This document shows, one piece after another, positions 25,639 to 33,392 of a DNA stretch of 64,000 nt. Under the pieces are notes generated by a model, which searched no databases, was not told the origin of the DNA, and saw nothing but the letters and a program-made list of their open reading frames with translations. Both the position numbers and the translations under genes were made by a program. Numbering within the stretch: the first letter of the stretch is position 1; every line of letters starts with the position of its first letter. Origin of the DNA: CAYPAV01 sp964408805 (GTDB taxonomy: Bacteria; Pseudomonadota; Alphaproteobacteria; UBA8366); contig CAYPAV010000001.1 of NCBI GenBank assembly GCA_964408805.1, forward strand, positions 558,001-622,000, in the 5' to 3' direction.

Positions 25639-26064
25639 TCATCCTCCAGCCGAGCTTTCGTCTCGCGCCGCGGCATAACGCAGCACCATGTCTCGAAGGG
25701 TTACGATGCCAAGCAAGGCGCGGTCCCCGCTGCTCACCGCGGCACGCGACAGGCCGAGGCCCACGAGCAGGCGAATCGCGTACCGGATGTCGGTTTCCGC
25801 GTGGATGGTCAGGAGCGGTTTGGTCATCACCTCGTAGACATTGACCCGGTCGAAGGAATGGTTTTCGGCGACGACCGAGCGCGCGATGTCGGTGACCGTG
25901 AGGATGCCGTATTCGTCGTGTTCGTCGCGGCGCTCGACGACGAGCGAGCTGATGCCGCTCGCCGCCATGATCTCCATCGCGGTGCGGATCGACGCCAGGC
26001 TGTCGATGGTGCGGACGTCGCGCGCCATCACTTCCTGGACCTGGATCTTCGGTTCGTTCTTCAT
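25639..26064 (-). CDS. CBS domain protein
   Basis: A 141-residue protein made of two CBS motifs (about residues 10-70 and 76-133: VQEVMARDVRTID and VYEVMTKPLLTIH mark the starts; YGILTVTDIARSV and LGIVTLRDMVLRY the ends). CBS pairs bind adenine nucleotides and gate transporters or enzymes. It is the last gene of a unit with a PII-like protein and two DUF1538 membrane proteins, overlapping the PII-like gene by 4 bp, so it probably regulates that membrane system. Confidence 0.88.
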   Translation of the reverse strand: MKNEPKIQVQEVMARDVRTIDSLASIRTAMEIMAASGISSLVVERRDEHDEYGILTVTDIARSVVAENHSFDRVNVYEVMTKPLLTIHAETDIRYAIRLLVGLGLSRAAVSSGDRALLGIVTLRDMVLRYAAARDESSAGG

Positions 26065-26411
26065 ATCTGGTCCTCGATCTCTTCCGAAATGGCCTGCAGC
26101 TGACTCGACAGTCCGACCGCGTCCTCGATGGCGATCTGAAAGGCGATGCCGCTGCCGGGCCGGTCGTCGAACTCGCCCGCCGCCGCGATCGTCTCTAGGA
26201 TATCCCGGCTGAGCTGCTCGGCAACCAGGAACATCAGCAGGTCCCGGTGTCCGGCGATGTCGAGGCCGAGAAAAGTCTTCTGCGGCCGGATGCCTTCGCC
26301 CCGGGCGCTGGTCACCACGGTGGCACCGGTCGCTCCGGCCTCGCGCGCGGCTTCCAATATGTTCTCGGTGTAATGATCGTCGACCAAGGCCATGATCAGT
26401 TTAAGCTTCAT
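26061..26411 (-). CDS. PII-like regulatory protein
   Basis: A 116-residue protein with a PII/GlnB-type ferredoxin-like fold. The N-terminus (MKLKLIMALVDD) corresponds to PII strand 1, and a T-loop-like segment follows (TSARGEGIRPQKTFLGLD). The classical uridylylation Tyr and canonical T-loop are not recognisable, so it belongs to the PII-like group that serves transporters rather than GlnB/GlnK proper. GGAGG lies just upstream of ATG 26411. It overlaps the DUF1538 gene by 11 bp and the CBS gene by 4 bp. Confidence 0.8.
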   Translation of the reverse strand: MKLKLIMALVDDHYTENILEAAREAGATGATVVTSARGEGIRPQKTFLGLDIAGHRDLLMFLVAEQLSRDILETIAAAGEFDDRPGSGIAFQIAIEDAVGLSSQLQAISEEIEDQI

Positions 26412-27171
26412 CGGAACCTCCTTCGCGCGATCGCCGGCGTGCAATCCAGGCGGCGAGTTGCGCATATGCTAGTACGGAAATGATGGGAAAGAGACTGGCG
26501 AAGGCGATCAGGCCGAAGCCGTCGATCACCACGCTGCGCCCCGGTATCGTCGAGGCGAGGCCGAGCCCGAGTGCCGTGACCAGGGGCACGGTCACGGTCG
26601 AGGTGGTGACGCCGCCCGAATCATAGGCAAGTGGCACCATGTCGCGGTTTGCGCGGAGCGTCTGCAGGATGACGATCGCATAGCCGGCCGCGATGTAGAT
26701 GTGAAGCGGCGTTCCGGTCACGATGCGGAAGGCGCCCAGCATCACCCCCAGCGCCACCCCCAGCGCCACCGTGATCCGCAATCCCCATACCGAGACCGCG
26801 CCGCCCGACGCCGTGTGCGCCTTCATCGCCACGGCCATCAGCGAGGGTTCGGCAATCGTGGTGGCAAACCCGATCGCCGCCGCGAAAGCGTAGACCCAAA
26901 GATAATCGGACCAGGCGACGCCCTGGACGAAGGCGGGATCGGTCAATTGGCGCGCCATCACCTTGCCGAGCGGGAACAGCGCCTCCTCGAGCCCGACGAG
27001 GAAGAGTGCCAGGCCGACCAGGACATAGACGAAACCGACCAGCATGCGGCCCAGATGCGGCGGCCGTTCGCGGATCACCGCGAGCTGGAAGAACAGCAGG
27101 ATCGCCGCAATCGGCAACACGTCGAGCAAGGTGAGCAAGGTTGTGTTCGCGAGGTGTTGGAGAAGTTCCAT
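26401..27171 (-). CDS. DUF1538 membrane protein (second of pair)
   Basis: A 256-residue integral membrane protein with about seven hydrophobic segments. The DUF1538 hallmarks are [38 protein letters not shown] and [13 protein letters not shown]. From memory, a DUF1538 pair (UmpA/UmpB) from Halomonas was reported as a two-component monovalent cation/proton antiporter; that is the best functional guess. It starts 11 bp after its paralogue and overlaps the PII-like gene, suggesting a heteromeric transporter with cytosolic regulators. Confidence 0.85.
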   Translation of the reverse strand: MELLQHLANTTLLTLLDVLPIAAILLFFQLAVIRERPPHLGRMLVGFVYVLVGLALFLVGLEEALFPLGKVMARQLTDPAFVQGVAWSDYLWVYAFAAAIGFATTIAEPSLMAVAMKAHTASGGAVSVWGLRITVALGVALGVMLGAFRIVTGTPLHIYIAAGYAIVILQTLRANRDMVPLAYDSGGVTTSTVTVPLVTALGLGLASTIPGRSVVIDGFGLIAFASLFPIISVLAYAQLAAWIARRRSREGGSDEA

Positions 27172-27182
27172 GCCGATCGCCT

Positions 27183-27917
27183 TCAGACCGCCATGCCGTA
27201 AAGCAAGACGAAGATCATCGGGGACAGGCTGGCGAAGGCGATCAGGCCGAACCCGTCGACCAACGGGTTGCGGCCGCGGATCGAATGGGCGAGGCCGACG
27301 CCGAGCGCGGTGACCAACGGGACCGTGACCGTCGAGGTGGTCACCCCGCCCGAATCATAGGCGACGCCGACGATCTCCGGCGGGGCTGCGAAGGTCAGCA
27401 GGACGACGATCAGATAACCGCCGATGATCAGATAATGGATCGGCCAGCCCTTCAGGATGCGGAAGACGCCGAGCACGATCGCCGCACCGACGGAGACCGC
27501 GACGGTGAGGCGAAGGCCGAACGCATAGTCGGCCCGCGCCGCCGCCCCGTCGGCGATCACGCCCGCGGCCGCGACGGCCCGCGCCGCCTCGCTCGCCACC
27601 GCGATCAAGGCGGGCTCCGCCACCGTCGTCCCGAAGCCCAGCAGGAAGGCGAAGGCGAGCAGCCAGAACAGGCTGCCCTTCCGGGTCAGCGCATCCGCCA
27701 TCGCCTCGCCGATCGGAAACAGCCCCATGTCCAACCCCTGGATGAAGAAGGTGAGGCCGAACAGCACCAGCACGAGGCCGACCACGATGCGGTCGAGGTC
27801 GGGGATCGGCTGCTGCAGGACGGCGATCTGGAAGAACGCCACCACCAGAATGATCGGCGCCAGATCGCGCAGCGAGTCGCGGATCAGATAGAGGAAGGTC
27901 TTGAGACCTTTGGACAT
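27183..27917 (-). CDS. DUF1538 membrane protein (first of pair)
   Basis: A 244-residue paralogue of the following gene with the same signatures: [43 protein letters not shown] and [13 protein letters not shown]. Hydrophobic segments begin at about residue 17 ([16 protein letters not shown]). The conserved cores match over more than 15 residues, while the loops differ, as expected for two subunits of one complex. It is first in a four-gene unit; the promoter should lie in 27918-28086, a region shared with a divergent small gene. Confidence 0.85.
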   Translation of the reverse strand: MSKGLKTFLYLIRDSLRDLAPIILVVAFFQIAVLQQPIPDLDRIVVGLVLVLFGLTFFIQGLDMGLFPIGEAMADALTRKGSLFWLLAFAFLLGFGTTVAEPALIAVASEAARAVAAAGVIADGAAARADYAFGLRLTVAVSVGAAIVLGVFRILKGWPIHYLIIGGYLIVVLLTFAAPPEIVGVAYDSGGVTTSTVTVPLVTALGVGLAHSIRGRNPLVDGFGLIAFASLSPMIFVLLYGMAV

Positions 27918-28019
27918 GCCGCCATACCGAGGTGAGGGTGACGCGTGCGGATCGCCCGTCCTGTCTATCGCGGGACGGGGCGGGGAGCAATGGGGCCGGC
28001 GGTCGCACCTCGCTGCCCT

Positions 28020-28048
28020 CTCGATTCCTTCGCCGGTTTACGTATAAT
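28020..28048 (+). promoter_or_regulatory. Candidate promoter of the 68-residue protein gene
   Basis: TATAAT (28043-28048), a perfect -10 hexamer, stands 39 bp before ATG 28087. The -35 position (about 28020-28025) shows only a weak match. The leader ends in a strong GGGGGAG ribosome-binding site. Confidence 0.4.
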
Positions 28049-28086
28049 TCGGCCGGTCACGAACAGGGTATTCTCGGGGGAGCACG

Positions 28087-28293
28087 ATGCCGACGTACGA
28101 AGTTGCCATTTACAATTCGGAAGTGAAGGAAGCGCTCGCGAACGGAAAGAAGCACGAGCGGGTCGCCATGGAATGGGCCGACGTCCGGTTCCTCGAGGTG
28201 ACCGCGATGAGCGAAGGCATGGCGCGCTCCAAGATCGAGGGCCAATACCCGAGCAGCGAGGGCTTCGTGATCGAAGAGATCATGGAAGTCTGA
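28087..28293 (+). CDS. Small hypothetical protein, 68 residues
   Basis: A short acidic soluble protein. It has a predicted beta strand at the N-terminus (TYEVAIYNSEV), a charged helix (KEALANGKKHERVAMEWADVR), and a C-terminal helix-strand with PSSEGFVIEEIMEV. I do not recognise a family. Support for coding comes from the clear ribosome-binding site GGGGGAGC 6-12 bases upstream, the TATAAT box and the GC-rich codon usage matching housekeeping neighbours. It is divergent from the DUF1538 unit and is the last native-looking gene before the AT-rich island. Confidence 0.65.
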   Translation: MPTYEVAIYNSEVKEALANGKKHERVAMEWADVRFLEVTAMSEGMARSKIEGQYPSSEGFVIEEIMEV

Positions 28294-28398
28294 GCGTCGA
28301 CGATTCGTTTGCTCCGGATAGCCTCCGTATCCAATCTATCCAACAGAGCCCGCGCTAGCGGTCGTCGCTTTTATTCATGTTGTTGTTGAATTTGCTGT

Positions 28399-28418
28399 AC
28401 CCTTTCTTGGAAGGGTAA
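28399..28418. repeat. Hairpin-forming inverted repeat upstream of the ATPase gene
   Basis: TACCCTT (28399-28405) and AAGGGTA (28412-28418) form a perfect 7-bp stem with a 6-base loop, 57 bp before the ATPase ATG. No T tract follows, so a terminator is unlikely. It could be an operator of the island's promoter. Confidence 0.35.
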
Positions 28419-28474
28419 GATCGATCCGTAACGTTGCTTTTGGGGATCGCTGTTGTAAGGCGACTAGGTTCCGA

Positions 28475-29527
28475 ATGATTCATTCTTTTGATATTCGAAA
28501 TTTCCGTTGCTTTAAACGCTTGGAAGTTGAAAATTGCTCACGCCTAAACGTGATTGTTGGCGACAATGGTTCTGGCAAGACCGCATTGCTCGAATCAATA
28601 TTTCTGCCACTTGCCACAAGCACAGAAGTTGCGTTGCGGTTTAGACAACAACGGGGTCTCGATGGCAATTTTAGTGGCCCACGCAAAAAGATCGAAGACG
28701 CAATTTGGGGAGATTTTTATCACAATTATAGCTTTAGTCCTCCAATTTCAATTACGCTATCGGGAGACGGCACGGAAAACCGATCACTACTAATTTCAAA
28801 GGGGAAATCAGAACAATCTATCCCTCTGCTTGATCCTGCAGGCGATAAAGAAGCGACCATGTCAGCGTCGGTTGTATTCACGTGGAAAGATTCAAAAGGC
28901 GTCGAATTTGAGGTAGTGCCACGATTTACAGCATCTGGAATTCAGTTTCCAGAGACCGGGGAAGACATGCCAAATTTTTTCCATTTTGCGGCAGGGAGGG
29001 GTGTTTCGGCTGTCGAAAATGCGGGTCGCTTTTCTGAACTTAGTCGTGCAAAGCGGGATCGTGAATTTATCAAAGTGTTCTCTAACGAGTATAAATTCAT
29101 TGATGATATCAGTATTGAAGTTCACGCAGGCCAGCCCGTACTTTACGCAACACTAAAGGGCGTTGACGAAAAAATACCGCTGGCAAATGTATCGCATGGC
29201 ATCAACCGCCTAGTTGGAATTATGCTTGCGATTGCGTCTCGGCCTCAGTCAATTGTTCTGGTCGATGAGATTGAGAGTGGTATTTATTACAAGCACAAAA
29301 CCGCTATTTGGCGATCGATACTTACGTTTATGCGAAAGTATGATAGTCAGCTTTTCGTTACGACACACGATATTGAATGGCTCAAGGCGCTAGTTGAGGC
29401 GGCGGGTAAAAAGAACGACGATATTTCCTTGTGGCGTTTAAAGCGAAATCGCAAACACCCGGTACTTGATCAGTTTAAGGGTGAAACGCTTAAGCACGGG
29501 ATCGAGTTTGGACAAGAGGTCCGGTAG
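28475..29527 (+). CDS. SMC/RecF-like AAA family ATPase (AAA_15/AAA_21 type), candidate defence component
   Basis: A 350-residue ABC-class ATPase. It has an N-terminal FDIRNFRCFKRLEVE strand pair, Walker A GDNGSGKT (residues 29-36), a signature-like VSHGINRLVGIMLAIA, Walker B IVLVDEIESG (D264, E265) and a switch histidine H298 in VTTHDIEW. There is no membrane segment and no nuclease domain in this chain; the nuclease-like partner is the next gene, whose start follows this stop by 1 bp. The layout resembles the ATPase-TOPRIM pairs of PARIS (AriA/AriB) and OLD/Gabija-type systems. The AT-rich codon usage indicates horizontal acquisition. Function as phage defence is inferred. Confidence 0.85.
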   Translation: MIHSFDIRNFRCFKRLEVENCSRLNVIVGDNGSGKTALLESIFLPLATSTEVALRFRQQRGLDGNFSGPRKKIEDAIWGDFYHNYSFSPPISITLSGDGTENRSLLISKGKSEQSIPLLDPAGDKEATMSASVVFTWKDSKGVEFEVVPRFTASGIQFPETGEDMPNFFHFAAGRGVSAVENAGRFSELSRAKRDREFIKVFSNEYKFIDDISIEVHAGQPVLYATLKGVDEKIPLANVSHGINRLVGIMLAIASRPQSIVLVDEIESGIYYKHKTAIWRSILTFMRKYDSQLFVTTHDIEWLKALVEAAGKKNDDISLWRLKRNRKHPVLDQFKGETLKHGIEFGQEVR

Positions 29528-29528
29528 G

Positions 29529-30170
29529 GTGGCCAAACCCTCGCGATTGTTGATCTGTGAAGGCAATGATGATGTGGCCTTTTTTCAAAGGCTAATCGTA
29601 AGCCGGTCTCTACCACGGTTTCGAATTAAACATACTGGAGAAAGCCGACGTAAGCGGGGTGGGAATACCCGGTTCACAACTGTATTGGAAGCAGCGAAAT
29701 TCGAAGAAGGAGTTCGCGATATTCTAGTTGTCGCGGACAATGACAATAACCCAGAGCTTAGTTTTGCGAACGTCTGTCGCCAAATAAAGAAGGCCTATGA
29801 TGACGAGAAAGTCCCGGCCGAACCTTTGATAAAGGTGTCTCTTGAGCCATCAATCACAGTACTCATGATCCCGTGGGCCAATGAGAAAGGCTGCCTCGAA
29901 ACTTTGTGTTTAAACGCTGCTAGAAGCGTCAACGCGGAAATTGCAGAAAATGTTGATAGATTTTTGGCGCTGGTTCGGACGGAGAATTGGGATAGCGATG
30001 TACGTAAGGATAAGATGTGGCTTCGCTCAATGCTGGCAGTGAGCCACGAACGCGATCCGTTCGTGTTTCTCGGAAATGTATTCAGAGAGCAAAGAGAAGA
30101 TCGGCTATTGATCCCGCTCAATCATCGCAGGTTCGATGCAATTGCCGATGTTTTGCAAAACTTTCGGTAA
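29529..30170 (+). CDS. TOPRIM protein, DUF3226-like, partner of the ATPase
   Basis: A 213-residue protein. The TOPRIM acidic residues are visible: Glu11 in LLICEGNDD and the D-x-D pair Asp70/Asp72 in LVVADNDNN. A GCLETL motif (residues 121-126) matches the conserved Gly/Glu of DUF3226 and DUF4435 proteins. This suggests a metal-dependent nuclease or nucleotidyl-transfer fold, as in AriB of PARIS. The GTG start at 29529 is chosen because AAGAGG precedes it by about 10 bases and it follows the ATPase stop by 1 bp. Upstream in-frame codons would overlap the ATPase. Confidence 0.78.
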   Translation: MAKPSRLLICEGNDDVAFFQRLIVSRSLPRFRIKHTGESRRKRGGNTRFTTVLEAAKFEEGVRDILVVADNDNNPELSFANVCRQIKKAYDDEKVPAEPLIKVSLEPSITVLMIPWANEKGCLETLCLNAARSVNAEIAENVDRFLALVRTENWDSDVRKDKMWLRSMLAVSHERDPFVFLGNVFREQREDRLLIPLNHRRFDAIADVLQNFR

Positions 30171-30326
30171 GAGTTGTCCTATGTTTTGAGGAAACAATCC
30201 GCTCACGGATGCGCTCAAAATGGCAATAAGACGCGCTTGACCACAACTCTCTACCTAGATTGATGATGCGTATATTTTGCCGCTTTTCATCTTTCTTAGG
30301 CTTGGTTGAGAAGCGTCACTTGCGAT

Positions 30327-32561
30327 CTAAACCATCCGTCCCGGCCCGCGCCGGTGGCGCTTGCCTTTTTTCTTCTTGCCGGTCCGCTGGGCGCCGTAGC
30401 GGCCTTTTGCCTTCGGTGCGAGGGCGGCGGGCATGCCCTGGATGGTGGCGGCGATCTCGGCGTTGAGGGGGGCTGCATCGGCAGGCATTTCGAGGTCGTA
30501 GGCCTCGAGCCGGCCGATCTCGTCGCGCAGCATGGCGGCGGTCTCGAATTCGAGATCGGCCGCGGCATGGCGCATCTGGGTCTCCAACTCCCCGACATAG
30601 TGCTTGAGGTCCATGCCGACGAGATGGGGCGCTGCGGGGCCGGTCTCGACGGTCACCCGGTCGCGCTCGTAGACGCTCTCCAATATGTCGGAGATCTGTT
30701 TCTTGACCGATTCGGGCGTGATGCCGTGGGCCGCGTTGTAGATTTCCTGTTTTTCACGCCGCCGGTTGGTCTCGGTGATCGCGTAGTCGAGCGACTGGGT
30801 CATCCTGTCGGCATAGAGGAGCACCCGGCCGTCGATGTTACGCGAGGCCCGGCCGATGGTCTGTACCAGCGAGGTCTTGGAGCGGAGGAAGCCTTCCTTG
30901 TCGGCATCGAGGATCGCGACCAGCGCGCATTCGGGAATGTCGAGTCCCTCGCGCAACAGGTTGATGCCGATCAGCACGTCGAAGACGCCGAGGCGAAGGT
31001 CGCGGATGATCTCGATCCGCTCCAAGGTCTCCACGTCGGAATGGATATAGCGCACCTTCAATCCCGCCTCGGCCATGTATTCGGTCAGATCCTCGGCCAT
31101 CCGCTTGGTGAGCGTGGTGACCAGCACGCGGTGGTTCTTCTCGACGGCACTTCGGCACTCCGCCATCACATCGTCGACCTGGGTCTCGGTCGGCCGCATG
31201 ATGCAGACGGGATCGATGAGGCCGGTCGGGCGGACCACCTGCTCGGTGAAGACGCCGCCGGTCTGGTTCAGCTCCCACGGGCCCGGCGTCGCCGAAACGA
31301 AGGTCGTCTGCGGGCGCATCGCCTCCCATTCCTCGAATTTGAGCGGCCGGTTGTCGACGCAGGACGGCAGCCGGAAGCCAAAATCGGCAAGCGTCGATTT
31401 CCGCGCGAAATCGCCCTTGAACATGCCGCCGACCTGGGGAACCGTGACGTGGCTTTCGTCGACGATCAGCAGCGCGTGGTCGGGGATGTATTCGAACAGG
31501 GTCGGCGGCGGTTCGCCCGGATTGCGCCCGGTCAGATAGCGGGAATAGTTCTCGATTCCAGCACAGGAGCCGGTGGTCTCGATCATCTCCAGATCGAAGG
31601 TGGTGCGCTGGTCGAGGCGCTGCGCCTCGAGGATCTTGTTCTCGGCCTCCAGTTCGGCGACCCGTTGCTTCAGCTCCTTGCGGATACCGACCACGGCCTG
31701 TCGCAGCGTCGGTTTCGGGGTCACGTAGTGGCTGTTGGCGTAGACGCGGATGCCCTCCAGCGTGTCGGTCTTCTCGCCGGTCAGGGGGTCGAACTCCTGG
31801 ATCGATTCGACCTCGTCGCCGAACAGCGAGAGCCGCCAGGCGCGGTCCTCGTGATGGGCCGGGAAGATCTCGATGGTGTCGCCGCGTACCCGGAAGGTGC
31901 CGCGATGGAAGTTGTTGTCGTTCCGCCGGTATTGCAGCTCGACGAACTGGCGGAGCAGGTCCGAGGGGTCGAGGCGCTGTCCGGTATTCACCGAGACCAC
32001 CATCTGGGAATAGGTCTCGGCCGCGCCGATGCCGTAGATGCAGGAGACGCTGGCGACGATCACCACGTCGTCGCGCTCCAGCAGCGAGCGCGTCGCCGAA
32101 TGACGCATGCGGTCGATCTGTTCGTTGACCGAGGCCTCCTTCTCGACATAGGTGTCGGTCCGGGGGACATAGGCCTCGGGCGTGTAGTAGTCGTAATAGG
32201 AGACGAAATACTCGACCGCGTTCTCCGGGAAGAACTCCTTCATCTCGCCGTAGAGCTGCGCCGCCAGGGTCTTGTTGGGCGCGAGCACCAGGGTCGGGCG
32301 CTGCACGGTCTGGATGACATGCGCCATGGTGAAGGTCTTGCCGGAGCCCGTGACGCCGAGCAGCACCTGATCGCGCGCGCCGCCCTCGACCCCCTCGATC
32401 AGCTCGGCGATCGCCTGGGGCTGGTCGCCGGCCGGCGTGAAGTCGGAGACCAGCTTGAACGGCCGCCCGCCCTCGGTCAGGGGCCGGTCATACCGCTTCG
32501 CCGGCTCCCAGTCGTGCAGGAAGGCGAGCGAGGCTTCGTTGAGGCCGGGGGTTTCGGTCAT
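30327..32561 (-). CDS. uvrB: Excinuclease ABC subunit B
   Basis: A 744-residue DNA-damage-verifying helicase-like ATPase. Landmarks are Walker [12 protein letters not shown], the damage-probing beta hairpin ([21 protein letters not shown]), the DEAD-like [10 protein letters not shown], motif [11 protein letters not shown], and a C-terminal UVR domain ([16 protein letters not shown]) for UvrC binding. The protein is longer than the usual 670-ish residues because of a basic Lys/Arg-rich C-terminal tail ([17 protein letters not shown]). uvrC lies 5 kb downstream in the same direction. A near-match to an alphaproteobacterial SOS box precedes the start. Confidence 0.96.
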   Translation of the reverse strand: MTETPGLNEASLAFLHDWEPAKRYDRPLTEGGRPFKLVSDFTPAGDQPQAIAELIEGVEGGARDQVLLGVTGSGKTFTMAHVIQTVQRPTLVLAPNKTLAAQLYGEMKEFFPENAVEYFVSYYDYYTPEAYVPRTDTYVEKEASVNEQIDRMRHSATRSLLERDDVVIVASVSCIYGIGAAETYSQMVVSVNTGQRLDPSDLLRQFVELQYRRNDNNFHRGTFRVRGDTIEIFPAHHEDRAWRLSLFGDEVESIQEFDPLTGEKTDTLEGIRVYANSHYVTPKPTLRQAVVGIRKELKQRVAELEAENKILEAQRLDQRTTFDLEMIETTGSCAGIENYSRYLTGRNPGEPPPTLFEYIPDHALLIVDESHVTVPQVGGMFKGDFARKSTLADFGFRLPSCVDNRPLKFEEWEAMRPQTTFVSATPGPWELNQTGGVFTEQVVRPTGLIDPVCIMRPTETQVDDVMAECRSAVEKNHRVLVTTLTKRMAEDLTEYMAEAGLKVRYIHSDVETLERIEIIRDLRLGVFDVLIGINLLREGLDIPECALVAILDADKEGFLRSKTSLVQTIGRASRNIDGRVLLYADRMTQSLDYAITETNRRREKQEIYNAAHGITPESVKKQISDILESVYERDRVTVETGPAAPHLVGMDLKHYVGELETQMRHAAADLEFETAAMLRDEIGRLEAYDLEMPADAAPLNAEIAATIQGMPAALAPKAKGRYGAQRTGKKKKGKRHRRGPGRMV

Positions 32562-32573
32562 GCCCTCAATATA

Positions 32574-32588
32574 GAACGCTTCGGGATC
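32574..32588. promoter_or_regulatory. Near-match to alphaproteobacterial LexA box (GTTC-N7-GTTC) before uvrB
   Basis: On the minus strand the sequence reads GATC-N7-GTTC, one mismatch from the direct-repeat SOS operator of alphaproteobacteria. It ends 12 bp before the uvrB ATG. The place fits repression of uvrB, but the half-site mismatch and short motif make chance possible. Confidence 0.3.
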
Positions 32589-32630
32589 GGCGAAACAAGT
32601 TTCCGATCCCTCGATCCGGGAACAGCGACA

Positions 32631-33392
32631 TCATTCCGCCCCCTTGACCAGCGGCACGAAGGCGACGGGGAGGTCGACCGCCTCCGAGACCCGGCCGTCC
32701 TCGTCCTTGGATATCCGTTTCAGTAATTGCCGCCCGTCGGTAGGGCCGACGGGCACGGCCATGCGGCCGCCGGGGGCGAGCTGGGCAAGGAGGGCCGCCG
32801 GAATTTCCGCCGGGGCGGCAGTTACGATGATCGCGTCATAGGGGGCGGCTTCCGGCCAGCCGGCCCAGCCGTCGCCGAGATGCGGGTGGACGTTGCGATA
32901 GCCGAGTGTTTCCAGCCGGGCGGCCGCCGCCTCGTGCAGTTCGGGCACGACCTCGACCGAATGAACCTCGGCCGCGATTTGGGCCAGGACCGCCGCCTGA
33001 TAGCCGCAGCCGGTCCCGATCTCCAAAACCCGCGCCTCGGGCGTCAGGTCCAGGAGTTCGGTCATGCAGGCGACGATATAGGGCTGCGAGATGGTCTGCC
33101 CGTGGCCGATCGGCAGCGGCCGGTTGACATAGGCGAGGGAGCGCGAGGCCTCGGGCACGAAGGCCTCGCGCGGCACCGCCTCGATCGCCGCCAGGACCGC
33201 CGCCGCGAAGGCCGGGCGCCCGGTATAGCCCGCCGTGCCCTCCGCCTCGGCGACGATTTCCCCAAGCAGCCTGGCCCGGTCCTCGGCGAAGGCGTCGTTT
33301 TCCCGGTCGATCCCGGGCGGGGGCTTGTCAGGCCGCCCGCGGCGCCACATATAGCGCGCGAGAGTTCGTATTCGGTTGGGGATGTCGACCAT
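32631..33392 (-). CDS. pcm: Protein-L-isoaspartate O-methyltransferase
   Basis: A 253-residue SAM-dependent enzyme that repairs isoaspartyl residues. It has FVPE with the following YVNRPLPIGHGQTISQP segment (substrate and active site), the SAM motif VLEIGTGCGYQAAVLAQIA, SVEVVPELHEAA, and DAIIVTAAPAEIP. The first 30 residues are a basic extension not usual for the family; an in-frame ATG at 33350 would shorten it. If the start is 33392, its ATG overlaps the ATG of the divergent htpG inside the sequence CCATGG. Confidence 0.92.
   Translation of the reverse strand: MVDIPNRIRTLARYMWRRGRPDKPPPGIDRENDAFAEDRARLLGEIVAEAEGTAGYTGRPAFAAAVLAAIEAVPREAFVPEASRSLAYVNRPLPIGHGQTISQPYIVACMTELLDLTPEARVLEIGTGCGYQAAVLAQIAAEVHSVEVVPELHEAAAARLETLGYRNVHPHLGDGWAGWPEAAPYDAIIVTAAPAEIPAALLAQLAPGGRMAVPVGPTDGRQLLKRISKDEDGRVSEAVDLPVAFVPLVKGAE

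Larger units (their letters stand above)
28294..30326. other. AT-rich accessory island inserted before uvrB
   Basis: Base composition and codon use change sharply after about 28360 and return to normal at about 30330. Codons such as ATT, AAA, TTT and AGA are frequent here and rare on both sides. The island holds only the ATPase-TOPRIM pair. No integrase, transposase or tRNA is seen at its edges. An 8-bp inverted repeat, AGAGTTGT (30170-30177) and ACAACTCT (30243-30250), lies just after the second gene. Confidence 0.6.

Noticed and set aside
28399..28418. Rho-independent terminator after the 68-residue protein gene
   Set aside because: The stem is good but no T run follows; it is more likely an operator or chance.
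30306..32726. Open frame of 806 codons antisense to uvrB
   Set aside because: uvrB has full family motifs. The antisense translation has no domain and the composition typical of mirror frames.
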